Shown: piece after piece, positions 21,041 to 32,701 of the stretch
Layout of the letters: each line of letters begins with the position of its first letter
How positions within the stretch are numbered: the first letter of the stretch is position 1
DNA from: Filosporella fistucella
Lineage: Eukaryota; Ascomycota; Leotiomycetes; Helotiales
Direction: 5' to 3'
Length of the DNA: 64,000 nt
Assembly: GCA_030077755.1 (NCBI GenBank)
Contig: JAQJZZ010000018.1
Location: forward strand, 2,418,001-2,482,000
Program-made: the position numbers and the translations under genes
The notes under the pieces: model-generated
Database searches by the model: none
What the model was told of the DNA's origin: nothing
The model's input: only the letters and a program-made list of their open reading frames with translations

Positions 21041-23150
21041 GATGGCAACTCTCGACCGTCTTCAAGATCTCGGATCGTTACACCGATGAACAACACCCCA
21101 CCAGCTACCGACAGTTGATGCCGCGATTCGATCGTAAATATTCCATGAATGTATTGTCGACCTCGAAGACTGAAGTCGAAGAAAGTTTGCGGTCTGCGAA
21201 AGGAACGCCTCTACGGGAGGTCTCAGATTCGGTGGGCGCTCGAAGATATGCGGCGCAGGATAAGGTAAGCGATCTCACTGGGCTGAAGGAGCAGCAGAAT
21301 TCGGAGGCTTCTCGAGGGTACAAGGCAGATTTATACGGTGATGAAGAAAATCAGTGATAAAAGCGCAATGTAGAAATGATATCTATCGCAAGATGGATAC
21401 TCTGAATAGCATCCACCAACATGAATGATGAAGTAAGGAAAGAAGTCAACAGATCGACAACAGACCTACCTTACCTGATGAATGGCCGCCCGGTCTGCTG
21501 TGATCTCCCCGCTGCATCCTGGAGCGAAGATTGATTGCGAGGATGGCACAGCCAGCAGGCCACAGCACACAGCTTACCCTACCTGCTTGCCTACCCAGTC
21601 AGGAAGTTCACCCACACCCAAGTAATCCAACAGGCGGGAAGACCAGGACCTCAGCCTCTTCAGTTGCCATTTTGGGGGCCATCGTGATCGAATTGCAGGG
21701 CAGAAGTGGTAAAAGTATGTTGATTGGAGCATCGGTGCTGAGTGTATCGTCAGTCAGCCTGTCGGACATGCAGAGATTAATAGAACCAATTGCAGCACTT
21801 GAAATATATCGTGGGTGTGTGAGGGCCAGGCTCTTGTTCCGCTCCGTACAGTCTACCATACGAAAGGGCTGGTACTTCATGGCTGGCGGTGAGAGCGACG
21901 GACAGCGGAAACTTCTGCTGCAGATTCGAGTGTGAGTGGTTGGAGTTGTGTATTGGCGCTGTCGTGGGGAATCTAGATGGCCGGAGTCCAGACGTGGTGG
22001 ATGGCTTTCTGCACGTCGTCGCGTTCGTGGGGTGGTAATGGTGCTGGGCCCAGTGGTGCCATTCTGGCAGAATGCAAGCAAGGACTGAGATGCAGTCTGA
22101 TGCAGTTGAATGCAGGGCTGTTGGTGAGTAGCAAATGCGAAGTGAGAAGTGCGAGGTCAGCATTATTCTTCGTGATGGTGTGAAGCACAAGAGTTGCCGG
22201 AGTTGACATCCATCGAATGAGGTTGGGAGAGGGAAGGCGGCGAATGCGACACGAAGTCGAGTCTGAGACATTTTTTACGAGCACTTCTGCAACTGCACGT
22301 GATACACCGAGCTCCCAGCACCTGGGTCTAGAACGTCCTGTCCAATGACATTTTCAAGATTTATCTCATCTATTTGCGAAGTCTGTAGCATACAATATGT
22401 ATCAACTCCCTCTCGTACATTCTGCACTGCCTTTCGTCTGTACACCCACGATGAAGATATTACCGCCGAGGAAACACAAAATGGCAAGTACCCCGCATAT
22501 TTCCAACCAAGCCTCACGGATAAATTCCCCTACCGGTAGGACAAAGCAGAAGTACAACAATCTCACCATGTGGATGTCACGTTGCAGAGTCCGGAGAAGC
22601 GAGTGCCTATGTTGTTCTTGATGTCATATCAGAGCCTTTTGCTACCCTTAGGGCTATACTCATTGTCCTTTCTTGCAATGATCATGCTAAAGAAATGGAA
22701 TTGTTCATATGGCACAACACTATTTTGAAACCCATCAAGTGTCTCCATGATATGGGTATTTGCCTCGACTAAGATTCCTGGATTGAAGCTGAGGACTATC
22801 TGTCAGATTTCAAAGAACAATATAATGCCAGATCAAAGGATGGAATAATATGAACAAGAATGGACTGAACAATGTGAATTGGCAAGTGAGATGAGTAGGA
22901 ATTGTAGCTTATTCTAAGTATCACAAGCTATGATATTCTAGGACATCCTCTATCTCCTCATGAATACTTGCGCTTGTTGACAATATCTGAAAATCACATA
23001 GTCTGATACTTTCTAGGCTCAATTTCACAGGTCAGGGGTCATATTGTCACTTCAGCAATAAGTCTTAGCTCCTTTGACGGAACTCTCATAAACAAGTGGA
23101 AGGATCACATTCATCAATTCCAGTTCTATAGAATACCATCTGCCAGGACC
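21041..23150. other. Long intergenic region, 2.1 kb, with stop-poor stretch
   Basis: Between 21.5 and 22.3 kb several overlapping frames on both strands are open at once. None shows a domain, signal peptide or splice-linked continuation, so I read this as low stop density rather than genes. From 22.6 to 23.1 kb it is AT-rich. It may hold a long 5' leader of the Cys-rich surface gene. Confidence 0.4.
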
Positions 23151-24065
23151 TTACATCCCAGCCTCAGCGCGCTCACTGCTCAAAACCGTGACGCAAACCT
23201 GGCAGACAAGCAGAGCACAATACGGACACTTGAAAGCAAGCATCCCACGCTTCTGCCCACACTCCCCACACTTCACCTTCTTGCTCTGCTTCTCCTTCGG
23301 CCAGAACTCGCTGTGCTTGCAACAAGCCTGCTTCTCCTGCGTAGTTTTCGCAGAATTAGCAACAAAGATTTGTTCCTGTTGCACAAGCTCTTCCTTCTGC
23401 TTCTTCTCGTGCGCAGTTTGCTTGTCCATTTTCTCCTGCTCCTTCACCCGAGCCTTCTCTTGTCGCTCCTCCTCGATCTTTGCCTCGCGCTTCATCTTCT
23501 CTTCGTGTAGTCGTGCTCGTTCATCTGCTTCTTTCTCCATCTGTGCGAACGTCTCACGTGCTCTTTCCCTGTATCTCTCCTCTGCATCGGGTTCAGCAGC
23601 TCCGGCAGAATCATCAGATCGGTACCAGAAGGAGAATCCGGGAGGGATATTAAAGCCGAAGAAGCCATCCTCATTGTCTCCGCCTGTATATCTAGCGTAC
23701 GCCCAGTCGTGAGATCCATCAAAAGGGTGCGAGAAACCGTAGTCACCGTTGTGCGAAGAGGATTGTGTAGAAGCTGATGATCCGCTTTGGTATGCTTGTC
23801 GGGAGGCGGCGTCTTTGATAGCATCATATGCGGCGTTGATCTGGAAGAATGATTAGAGATCGATCTTAGAATCTGGATGACGGGAGAATAAAGGTAAGAA
23901 GCTTACACGGTGCATCTTCTCCGTTGCCTCTTCAACATTGTCTGGGTTCTTGTCGGGGTGATGAGCAAGTGCAAGACGCTTCCACGAGGCCTTGATCTCT
24001 GCATCGGTCGCGTCTCGAGAGACACCTAGTGCCTCATAGCAGTCGAATGATGGAGCTGCAGGCAT
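23151..24065 (-). CDS. J-domain co-chaperone with C-terminal zinc motif
   Basis: Exons 24065-23907 and 23840-23151 (intron 66 nt) give 282 aa. The N-terminal J domain starts [20 protein letters not shown] and has HPD at residues 36-38, so it should stimulate an Hsp70 ATPase. After the J domain come a Gly/Ser-rich linker, a long charged coiled-coil region (repeated EER/KEQEK) and two CxxC pairs (CGECGQKRG...CPYCALLVC). The second pair probably binds zinc. There is no signal peptide, so it is cytosolic or nuclear. The combination of J domain, coiled coil and zinc motif is seen in an unnamed fungal co-chaperone group. The intron lies right after helix III, a common place. Confidence 0.85.
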
Positions 24066-25218
24066 GTTGGAGATTGGACAGGATGATTAGCAGAGTTATC
24101 TGGTCAATTGATGTCTTTTTCTGTTGTAGAGGTGCTGAAAGGTTTCAGATTCGCATGAGAAGAGGGAAGAAGTTCGTTGTGCAAGATACAGCTTGGAAAG
24201 ATTGTTTACTTTGATTGTGAGAAAAGCTGATCCGTTATTGGCATAGCGTCGAATGGTTCATCCAGTTTCGTCATTTTCATAGCCGAAATTGAGGATATAC
24301 TAATTTGGAAATTTCTGAGGTTGGTACCAGCCGTAGCGCATTTTCACGAGCGGCCGTTCCTGGCAGAAACACATGATGGCAGCTTCAAGTGGTGTTGAAT
24401 CTGTCTTATCTGTATTTGCTGAAAGAGTCTCGGGTTTGGGTTGGTTTTGGTTGTGTTATGACTTAGTGGCTTGAGAATGGAAGCGGCCTTTATGTTGTCG
24501 CCATGGTAGATGGGAAGGGCGCTTTCGATATATCACTAATCCATTTACCTAGAAAGGTAGGAATTAGCTAAACAATTATTTCTAATCTGGAGCCCCTTCG
24601 ACAAACTTGTTGACAAGGTGAACCGTAATAGTCCATATTTAAAGCGTACATCGTTCAGGAATATGCGGTAGTTAGGTTGAAATGGGTCCGTTTAATACCT
24701 TCCTAATCCTTTGATCTAAAAAGCAAGGAGTTAGCTGAGAGTTTTCTTGAATTGTCAAGCCCCTCAACGAACTTATTGACAAATAGAACTTTATAGTCCA
24801 TTTCAGAAATGTGCATCGTCAAGAGGGAAGCTAACTATAGTACGAGTACATCGACTGATTGCAATTGATTGCAGCCTTTATTGTACTCAGTTGCAAACAT
24901 AACCTTCCTCGAGGGCCTTAGAAATGTTAAATAGTGCGATACCAACAGAACTTCCTAAATAAACAAACTACTTACTGACATGCAGGATATTCATCCCCAT
25001 TTCATTGCTACATCGACTCAACACCGAGATGGCCACCAGCGCAAGACATCAATCCCTGAAGGTAGCCCCTGATTTAGCGAAGTTTTTGGCTCCAGGCTGC
25101 ATCATTGGTGGGGCAGCCCGCCCGGTAGAATCCCTTACCGCCCGATGCCAGGCAACATCACCAAACTCTCCTGCTTCATCTCTATCAAAACCACATCAGT
25201 TCATCAACGCTCTTAACA
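24066..25218. other. Intergenic, 1.15 kb, with duplicated segment
   Basis: Divergent promoters of the J-domain gene (-) and the next gene (+). It includes an imperfect direct repeat described separately. Confidence 0.5.
24548..24835. repeat. Imperfect direct repeat pair (~120 bp each)
   Basis: Copy 1 (about 24548-24670) and copy 2 (about 24712-24835) share blocks in the same order. These are GTTAGCT/ATTAGCT, GCCCCTTCGACAAACTTG versus GCCCCTCAACGAACTTA, TTGACAA, TAGTCCATTT versus TAGTCCATAT, and CATCGT. Many differences are transitions. No coding capacity. Confidence 0.55.
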
Positions 25219-27376
25219 ATGGAAGTCAAATTCATACCAGCAAACCAAACATCGTGCTCTGCCTCCAGGAAAGACCCGAAAGGAGAACATATCTCACGAC
25301 TCCATCTCCAATACTCCTCCCTGCCTAATCCTCTTCTACCACTATCCATCTCCAATCTTCCGATCGAAATACAAAGCAAAATCCCCAATGGTGGGGGAAA
25401 CCTTAAAACAATCGCTGATCTATGGCTTCAGCTTCTGTCAATCCAGATCCAAAATGGGAATTTCTGGAAGTATGAGGATTTGAAGAGGATTTATGAGCGG
25501 TCGCATCCAAAGCCGCGGAAATTGACTGGTGGGGAGGCACCACGTGCAACACAGGAGTCTGTTTCAGGTCCTGAAGCTGCCACGACGACAACGACGGCAT
25601 ATGTATTTGGCGAGAAGCATGGTAAATCTAAGTCCATATCACTGTAGAAGAGATATTGATTAACACGAACAGTGTATTATATCCGACACAAACTTCAAAA
25701 AGGCTTTCTAGACCACGAGAGACCTACCACCGAAGATGAACTCCCAGTCTTGTCTGATTATCTTCGCAAGCTCGAAGATCATTCCGATATCCCATCTGAT
25801 ATCGTCAGACTTACGAAGATCAATAAGGTCCTCAAAGCAATTTTGAAGATGGAAGAGATTCCTGGAGAAGAAGAATTTGATTTTCGGCCTAGGTGCCGGA
25901 AGCTCCTGGCTATTTATCAGGAAAATTCAATGACTCAGGCCCCAGGTGAAGCGGCTCCAGCTACGGCCTCAGCAGTGGGTCTAGAAACGGTTGAGGTCAA
26001 AGATGCCGGAGAAGAAAAGATTACATTGGAGCAGTTGACTGTAATGCCCGAGATTTGCTTGACAATTCTCACCCCGGCGCAGTGTCAAGAGCTCAGAGAA
26101 TCTGTAAAAGCATTAGACCCACCACTGGATGACGCGGTAGTCGAGTTAATGTGTATACTCCCACACATCTCATTTCAAGGAGACCGCGACCATTATGAAG
26201 TATGCGCTATGGGCAAAATTTCCGGCAATCCGATGTATATAAGTCGCGATGTCTATTGCGGAGGACCGATAATTCCTCCTCAGATGGCTCAACTGACTTA
26301 TGCACCTTATCATACCTGGGAAGGTGGAGCGACGTTCCTTGATACGAAGACTGGGGAAGGTATAGAGCTCACAGACTATTACGCCGAGGATGGGGATTTG
26401 GAGGTTTGCACTACTTTTAAAGGGAAGGATGATAGCTATGTTTCTATGGAGTCACTTTTGAGGGAGTGGATTGATAATTATTTGACTATGAAATGGGTAC
26501 CTAGTGGGGGCGAAACTATTATAACAGATGAATATCGGTCACTGGTATGTATTTATCGCACCCACCTGAAACAACCACTAATTTCTCTCGCAGGAATATC
26601 TCGAATACAAAGCCATACTCCAAGAATTCGGCTGGCCACACGCATTCCCTCTCCCACTTGATCGCTTCACCACTTTCTTAGAAGCACTTTACAACATCAA
26701 ACAACGCAAAGAAAATCAAGGCTACAGAGATGGTTTCCGGATGCCAGATAAATGGCACGAGTTGCAAAAACATTGGACTGGTCCATCTACTCAGAACCTC
26801 GAGGGAAACGCGACACAGGAACAAAGGAACGCCGTGCAAAGAGATTCATTACTCAGCCAGAAAGTCTACGAGACGTTCAAACAATATGAAGATAGGACTA
26901 TGGAGCGAGCATACGCAATCGCAGCCGACGTCCCATTCAGCGAGCGATACAAAAACTCTTTCACATTGATGGCATCTACAAATATCGGTGAGGACTGGAG
27001 AGTTGATATCCAGCCTGAGGAAATCATCGATAGGTTTAAAGAGGTGGTAGCATTAAATCCTCCAGCAGTGCAAAACGAAGACTTGGTGAAGGAAATGCTT
27101 ACCGTTCTTGTGAAAGCTCATCTGAGAGGTCAGAGAGAAAAGGAAGGGGTATACGAAGGGGAATCTGCTGATGAAACGGATGATGATTCCACGTCTGATT
27201 ATGATCCTGCGAAGGATGAGACTGCGGAAGAGGTAGTAGATGAAGAATATGAAAGCGATGAGGAAGAGGAGGATATGGATTTCGATATCGTGATGTTGGA
27301 GGCTGATATGGAGAAAGATATAGATGCGATTATGTCTGGCTTCAAGGGATTTCGAATTGGAGAGGCTGATGAGTAG
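25219..27376 (+). CDS. Conserved hypothetical protein, 685 aa
   Basis: Exons 25219-25621, 25673-26544 and 26594-27376 total 2058 nt; both introns are canonical (51 and 49 nt). No domain is recognised. The protein is soluble, without signal peptide or membrane segments. The middle (bases 26150-26500) has a regular folded look, with LTYAPYHTWEGGATFLDTKT and aromatic-rich strands. The C-terminus from about 27150 is a very acidic tail (DETDDDSTSDYD; DEEYESDEEEEDMDF), which often marks nuclear or chromatin-linked proteins. The ATG at 25219 is preferred because no upstream frame joins it through a good splice site. I cannot assign a function. Confidence 0.75.
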
Positions 27377-28082
27377 GTTTTCTTTTCCTTTTCGATGAAC
27401 AGGTGTTCGGAATATAGGGATCGTCCAATCTGCGATTAGGGCATACTATAGGATACAAAGTATTGCATGGGTATAATTCGTTACCATTCAAACTATTGCA
27501 TCGCACGCATGGAGCGCCCTAGGCCTTGCATTGTACCTGAACTTTCCCGGGTTTTGAGTTAGCAGTTGTCTATTGTCACCAATCGCTTTGACACCAGCCT
27601 GCATTACCACAATGCGACACCCTAGGTAGACTTGATTCGATATTCCATTTCAACGCTTCAGTAAATATTTCCATAATCATTTCTGAAACCGATCTGGCTA
27701 ATCTACATTCAATTGCAAATTACCCTTTCTCCTTCAATTCTTCCCCATCATCACGTGCCTTCGTATTCCCGACGATCCAGCCCCTGTTCTTCGAACCTTT
27801 TCATCATACCCCGCAATTTGTATTTCCTTCTCCGCAAATGACCTTTCATCCTCTCCAGGTTCCTTGCCGATCCAACGGTGCCAGCCCAGCCCAGGACGCC
27901 ATCTGCGAAAAGAACCCTCCGTTCGTAAAATGATTCAAATGCCTCTCTCCATTCCCCTTACTACTTCTACAGTCTTTCGGATCATTTACCAGCGAAGCAC
28001 ATATACTTGTCAAGTTTGACTGCAGGCTGGTTAGCGCTTCTTTACCCGGCAGATACTTTGAGGAGGTTCTGGTTCTGCAGAA
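27377..28082. other. Intergenic, 0.7 kb
   Basis: 3' region of the previous gene and promoter of the zinc-cluster regulator. A pyrimidine-rich stretch lies at 27.72-27.85 kb. No gene seen. Confidence 0.5.
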
Positions 28083-30074
28083 ATGCTTATTTATACGAGG
28101 CGCGCTGCTCCTAAGGCGCCGAAGAAGAGGAGTAGAGCTGGTATGTTCCTTTCCTTCGTAGATGAGGAAGCGAAGCTGATGTAGAGGAATAAAAGGCTGT
28201 ATACATTGGTAAGTCCGCTCCCTCTCCATCTACTTATTTACCAAACTAATTCCTCCCAGCAAAGAAAAGGCACGTCTCCTCCTCTCACACCGCGCACAAC
28301 TCTAACCTCCCTCTAGAAGAAGAAATGTAACGAAAAGCGCCCTCAATGCGACCGCTGCGAAGAGCGCAACCTAACCTGCGAGTACGAACCCGTCAAACCG
28401 CGCAAACGCCGCAGGACTTCCTTTGCCGGCTCTGCGCTCTCCCAAGGCACGCAATCGCCCTCTTTCTGCAACGATCGGTGGCCCGGCAGATTCGAGAACG
28501 GGGGACAATTGTATTTTGGCGCCAGGAGCGATAATGAGGGCAATAAGTGGGAGGCGGGCTCGTATCAGTATCCGGAGTCGGAGGGGAGTTTGGAGTGGGA
28601 GTTACAACCGTATGCGAATGGGGAGGTGGAGGAAATAGTTAGAACGGACCAGTTGCCTGCGACTTCTGTGGTGAGATCTAGAAGTCAGTATCCTGATCTG
28701 GCTATGATTGCTCCTTCGCCGGTAGCGTCACCGCTATTGGAATTCTGTTCGCCGGTCTTTCAGGAGTTTACGGAGAAGCGGAATAGGAGGGCACTGGTGG
28801 ATCATTTCTGTAATGTGTTGTCGCATTTGATTGTGTTTAAGGAGGATACTGGAAATCCGTTCAGACAATTGGTACTCCCACTATCGCATGCTAGTAGTCC
28901 GGTTATGAATGCGATCTTTGCGTTGAGTAGTGCGCATTTGGAGTACAGGGGAATAGAGAACGAGGAGAAGAGCTTGGATTTTCATAATAGGGCTTTGCAG
29001 GGTCTGGCCAGGTTGATTGATCAGAATGATACGGCGAATAGGGAGGAGGTGCTGGGTGCTATTATGCTACTTGTCTATTATGAAGTGGTGAGTGTATTTT
29101 TGCTGGGGTTTGAAGGTTTGCTAATTGGAGTAGTTGGTACAAAGAGGGACCTCGAATATTGTCAATGGCCATCTTAAAGGAGCCATGACTATTATGAAGA
29201 CAGGACCTCAAATCACAACACCTACGACATTATTTTTAGAGCGGGTGAGCCATTCTTACGTCCCTCGATGCACAAACCATTTCTAACCTAATAGGCTTTC
29301 CGCTTCTACGACGTTATAGCAGCCCTCTCCCTCGGCACTCCACCAAACACAAACACCCAACCCACATCAACCCCCTTTCCTCTTCCACCAACCTCTTCTT
29401 CTCCTTCACCTCACTCTCCCCTCCACTCAGTCGACACACTCCTTGGTCTCTCCACCGACCTCTGGCCTATAATCCACCGCCTCTCTCACCTCCTCTCCTA
29501 CAAAACTTCTCTCCAAACCGCCCTTTCCGCCAACGAAACCAGTAAAGCGACTGTCATCCGCACCGAGCTCGAAAACACATGCACAGCTATCGAACTCGCA
29601 CTCAAGAACTGGAAGCCTACTTTTGCTACCGAAGAAAGCGAAGATGAAGAGCTAGCTAATAATACGAGAATCCAATCTATTCTCAATAACGCAGAGGCGT
29701 ACCGCCATTCTGCATTCGTATATCTCTATCGCACCATCAGAGAATTACCTAGAACCCATCAAAACGTGCAAAATCATACACATCTCTCCTTACTAGCATG
29801 TTCGAATGTCGTTTCTCTAGCTGAGAAATGCCATAATGGGCCCATGTCAGCGCTTCTATGGCCGCTATTCGTAGCTTCTTGTGAGGCAGTGGGAGATGTG
29901 GATAGAGAGTTGGCGAGAGACGCTTTTGGAGGGATAGAGAGGAGACAGGGAATGAATAATATTGCTAGGACTTGGGAGATTGTCGAGGAGGTTTGGAGGA
30001 GAGGGGATTGTGGGGAGATGGGGGATTGGAAGAGTATTTGTGAGGAGAGGGGGGTAAGTATTGTGTTTGGGTGA
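28083..30074 (+). CDS. Zn2Cys6 transcription factor with fungal_trans_2-type domain
   Basis: Exons 28083-28140, 28196-28208 (13 nt), 28260-28269 (10 nt), 28317-29087, 29134-29244 and 29295-30074 sum to 1743 nt (580 aa). Only this chain restores a perfect zinc cluster: Cys21, 24, 31, 38, 41 and 48 (AGCIHCKEKKKKCNEKRPQC, then DRCEERNLTC). The third intron starts with gc rather than gt. After a basic PRKRRR patch and a linker comes the regulatory domain, with LVQRGTSNIVNGHLKGAMTI across the 29134 exon, as in fungal_trans_2 regulators. It should be a nuclear DNA-binding regulator; targets unknown. The nearest downstream genes are the nucleoside group, which is only a hint. The family hallmarks make the gene call firm; the microexon borders need RNA evidence. 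Confidence 0.85.
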
Positions 30075-30671
30075 AGGGGTGTATATAGGTGGGCAGGCTA
30101 TATTGAATATACTGCATATGAAGTATCCATAATGCTCTGAGAATTTCGGGCTCCTTGTTTGAAGCTTTTGAAAACCATGTATAATTCTGAAATGGCTACT
30201 GACAGATTTACGAACCTGATTCTCATGCATGGATGCACATCTTCCGAAAACATTCTATGTTTTTCTTGCACAGGCAACTCTATTCTTCAGCAAGTGTTCT
30301 GGTATTAGGACTTGACCCTTTAACTACTTGTTCTAATAACTATAATCCTCTTTAATAACCCTGATGTTCTAGGATGTGCGATCCTCAAGCTAGTGGAGAT
30401 ATATCCCTTTCTTGAATTGCTACTGACAGATTCACAATCTGATACTCCCGCAGTTTCTATAGAAATGTATCTATATTTTTCTCGCTTAGGCAACTCTATT
30501 CCAAAGCAAGGTTCTAGTATCTTGACTTGACGTTTAATCACTTGACCACTTTTCTGAGAAATGTAGACGTCCTCCTCGGAGGCGTCTATTCATATACCTC
30601 ACCCCTCCCTCTCAACAACCTAAACATCTATTTTCCTCGCCCATCTCCAAACTCACTTTTCAGCTTCTTTC
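30075..30671. other. Intergenic between convergent genes
   Basis: Lies between the regulator (+) and the deaminase (-) 3' ends and is mostly filled by a direct repeat pair, listed separately. Confidence 0.5.
30194..30548. repeat. Imperfect direct repeat pair (~135 bp each)
   Basis: Copy 1 at about 30194-30330 and copy 2 at about 30419-30548. Shared blocks in order: CTACTGACAGATT(T/C)AC, TTTTTCT.GC, AGGCAACTCTATTC, AGCAAG and GACTTGAC...TTAA. The copies are separated by about 90 bp of unrelated sequence. No ORF. Confidence 0.65.
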
Positions 30672-32090
30672 TTAAGCCACCTCTCGCCTCTCTAATCCCT
30701 CAAACCACACTCCTCCCTCTCCCTCCCTCCACTCTCTCATCTTCCCCCTCAACATCCTCTTCTCCTCCTCCCCCAAAAACGTAGCCTCAACACCCCTCAT
30801 CGCAACCTCCCACATCTCACTAATTCCCCACCCCGCAACCCTCGCAGCAATTTCCCACTCTCTACTCCCCGGACTCTGAACCACACCCACATTATCCGTA
30901 CAAAACGCCATAGCCTGACTTCCCCAACTCAAAAAATGATGATCTTCATACTTTTGTACATGTGGTCCCTTAATATTACTCGTCAAACAAATCTCTACTG
31001 GTATCTTTTTCCCTACGATAACCTCTCTAGCATCCTCGGATACAAATATGAGATGTCCTAATCTATCAGGTTCCCAGGTAAGCATAGTCATTAACTCCCC
31101 ATTCTCAAGACATCGTTTTTCTTCCCCGAAATGGAGTGTTATTTTCAGACCTGCTTCTTTTATAAGTTTAAATACGGGTGTGAAAATTGAGATATCCCCG
31201 AGCAGAGAGTCACCGCAGAGATCTACGCCTAGGACTCCAGAGGAAGAGTATTTTATAGCTAGATGTGCTGTTTCTAGCGCGGAAGAGAGGGAGGAACGAC
31301 GATCGATTGAGAGGAGGAGGTGGGTTTTCATGCTCTTGGAAGTGGTGTTAAAGGAGGAGATGGAGGAGAGGAGTGTAGAGATGTAGAGGTCCTTTGTCAT
31401 GTCTAGAATAGGTTAACATCTTACTTGTGGGGTGGGAAAACTCATGTCCAGGCGGAGGGAGATATTGTTCGGAATGAGATGGGAGGGAAGAGAAGGGAAT
31501 ATACTGTTTGCAGGGAATTCTCGAGGTGTAGTTCTCACTTCGAAATGGACGACTCCGTCGGCCTCGAAGTTCTGAAGTGTTTCTTCTATAGCGAGACGGA
31601 CGGAGGGGACGGAGTTTACGAGTTGGTAGATGTATTTTGAGAACTGGTTGAAGAATCTGGATTGGATATTAGCATGTGTTTTGTTTCTGATGTGGTGGAA
31701 AGAGAGGTGAGAGTGGGTAATCAAGGGGGTTTCAAGAAACCTTAAGGATTCTAGTAGGAATCCAGAAATCCGGGAAATGCATACCCATCATTAGTATCAA
31801 ATTCCGATTTCATAGCAAGCAACGGATCTTCTAGTGGGAAATCTGGCTCTGCTTCTTTGCGTGCAAGCCATATTTTGTGGAGCGTTTGGCGGGATATACA
31901 TCCTGAGAGATGGGCGTGGAGGTCCTGGTGGAGTTAGAATAAATGAATGTTAATATGATGATACGGAATATAAACGCAAAGAATGGATATGGAAATGAAA
32001 ATGAGGATATACAATCTTCGGCAACGCCAAACAAAACTCTCTCAATTTCTCATCTGATAACCCAGTCTTGTTTGATACTGGAATATCCAT
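30672..32090 (-). CDS. Adenosine deaminase-like protein (ADAL / N6-methyl-AMP deaminase type)
   Basis: Exons 32090-32013, 31924-31785, 31656-31505 and 31402-30672 give 1101 nt (366 aa). An in-frame ATG at 32135 could add 15 aa. Motifs: LPKIDLHAHLSGCISRQTLH (zinc histidines, residues 29 and 31), FEADGVVHFEVRTTPRE, SGVLGVDLCGDS, LKITLHFGEE (zinc His and catalytic Glu), RLGH, VEICLTSNI and CTDNVGV. The order and spacing match ADAL rather than classical adenosine deaminase. Known ADAL enzymes remove the methylamine group of N6-methyl-AMP to make IMP. In the last motif the usual TDD is TDN: the zinc Asp is kept but the second Asp is Asn, which could alter activity. It is divergent from a nucleoside hydrolase across about 0.6 kb, with a nucleoside transporter beyond, which suggests nucleoside salvage. 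Confidence 0.85.
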
Positions 32091-32701
32091 AGCGGGGTAC
32101 CAAAAGCAAAACAAATCAATACCGTGCGTTTCCAACTCAACCCAGTCCAGTAACTATAGTGCCTCCCAAACAAATATTCCCGCTGTCAGATCACCTTTCC
32201 TACGAGCCAACAAACACATAAACACCTAAAAACAGTACAAGTACACTCTTCGGAATCACAAAACCAGTAATCCCCTCCCCTCCCAAAAAGCCACTCAGCG
32301 CACCACACGGCCCGCACGCACAAAAGCGCCTCTCCCTTCCCTCCAAAACGCCCCAATATACGCGCTTACGACCGCTCGCTTTGCGTGCTGCTCAACGCCG
32401 AAAGTGGGGGAACCAGGTGACAAGACGAGCTGATACATAATTATGTACGTGTTAATCCACCCAGCTGGCTGGTATTGGAGGTTATCGCTGGTAGTAAGGG
32501 CAATTAAGAGTCGGGATTATGCACCCGGGTTTTGGGAGCTGTGGTGGTGAAGTTCTGACCAGGGAGTGGCGGAGAGAGGAGTTTGAGGGTTATGCACGCC
32601 ATTTTCTAAAGGGGTGTGGTTTCTGGGTCTTGAGATCTTTGTTCTCTGTGTGATTCCGGGTTCCTGGAATTTTCTTTGATTCATTTTGGGATATCGTGAT
32701 T
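32091..32701. promoter_or_regulatory. Shared divergent promoter, deaminase / nucleoside hydrolase
   Basis: About 610 bp separate the two start codons. The part at 32270-32350 is C-rich and the part at 32500-32600 G-rich. I see no defined operator, but shared control of the two enzymes is plausible. Confidence 0.4.
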
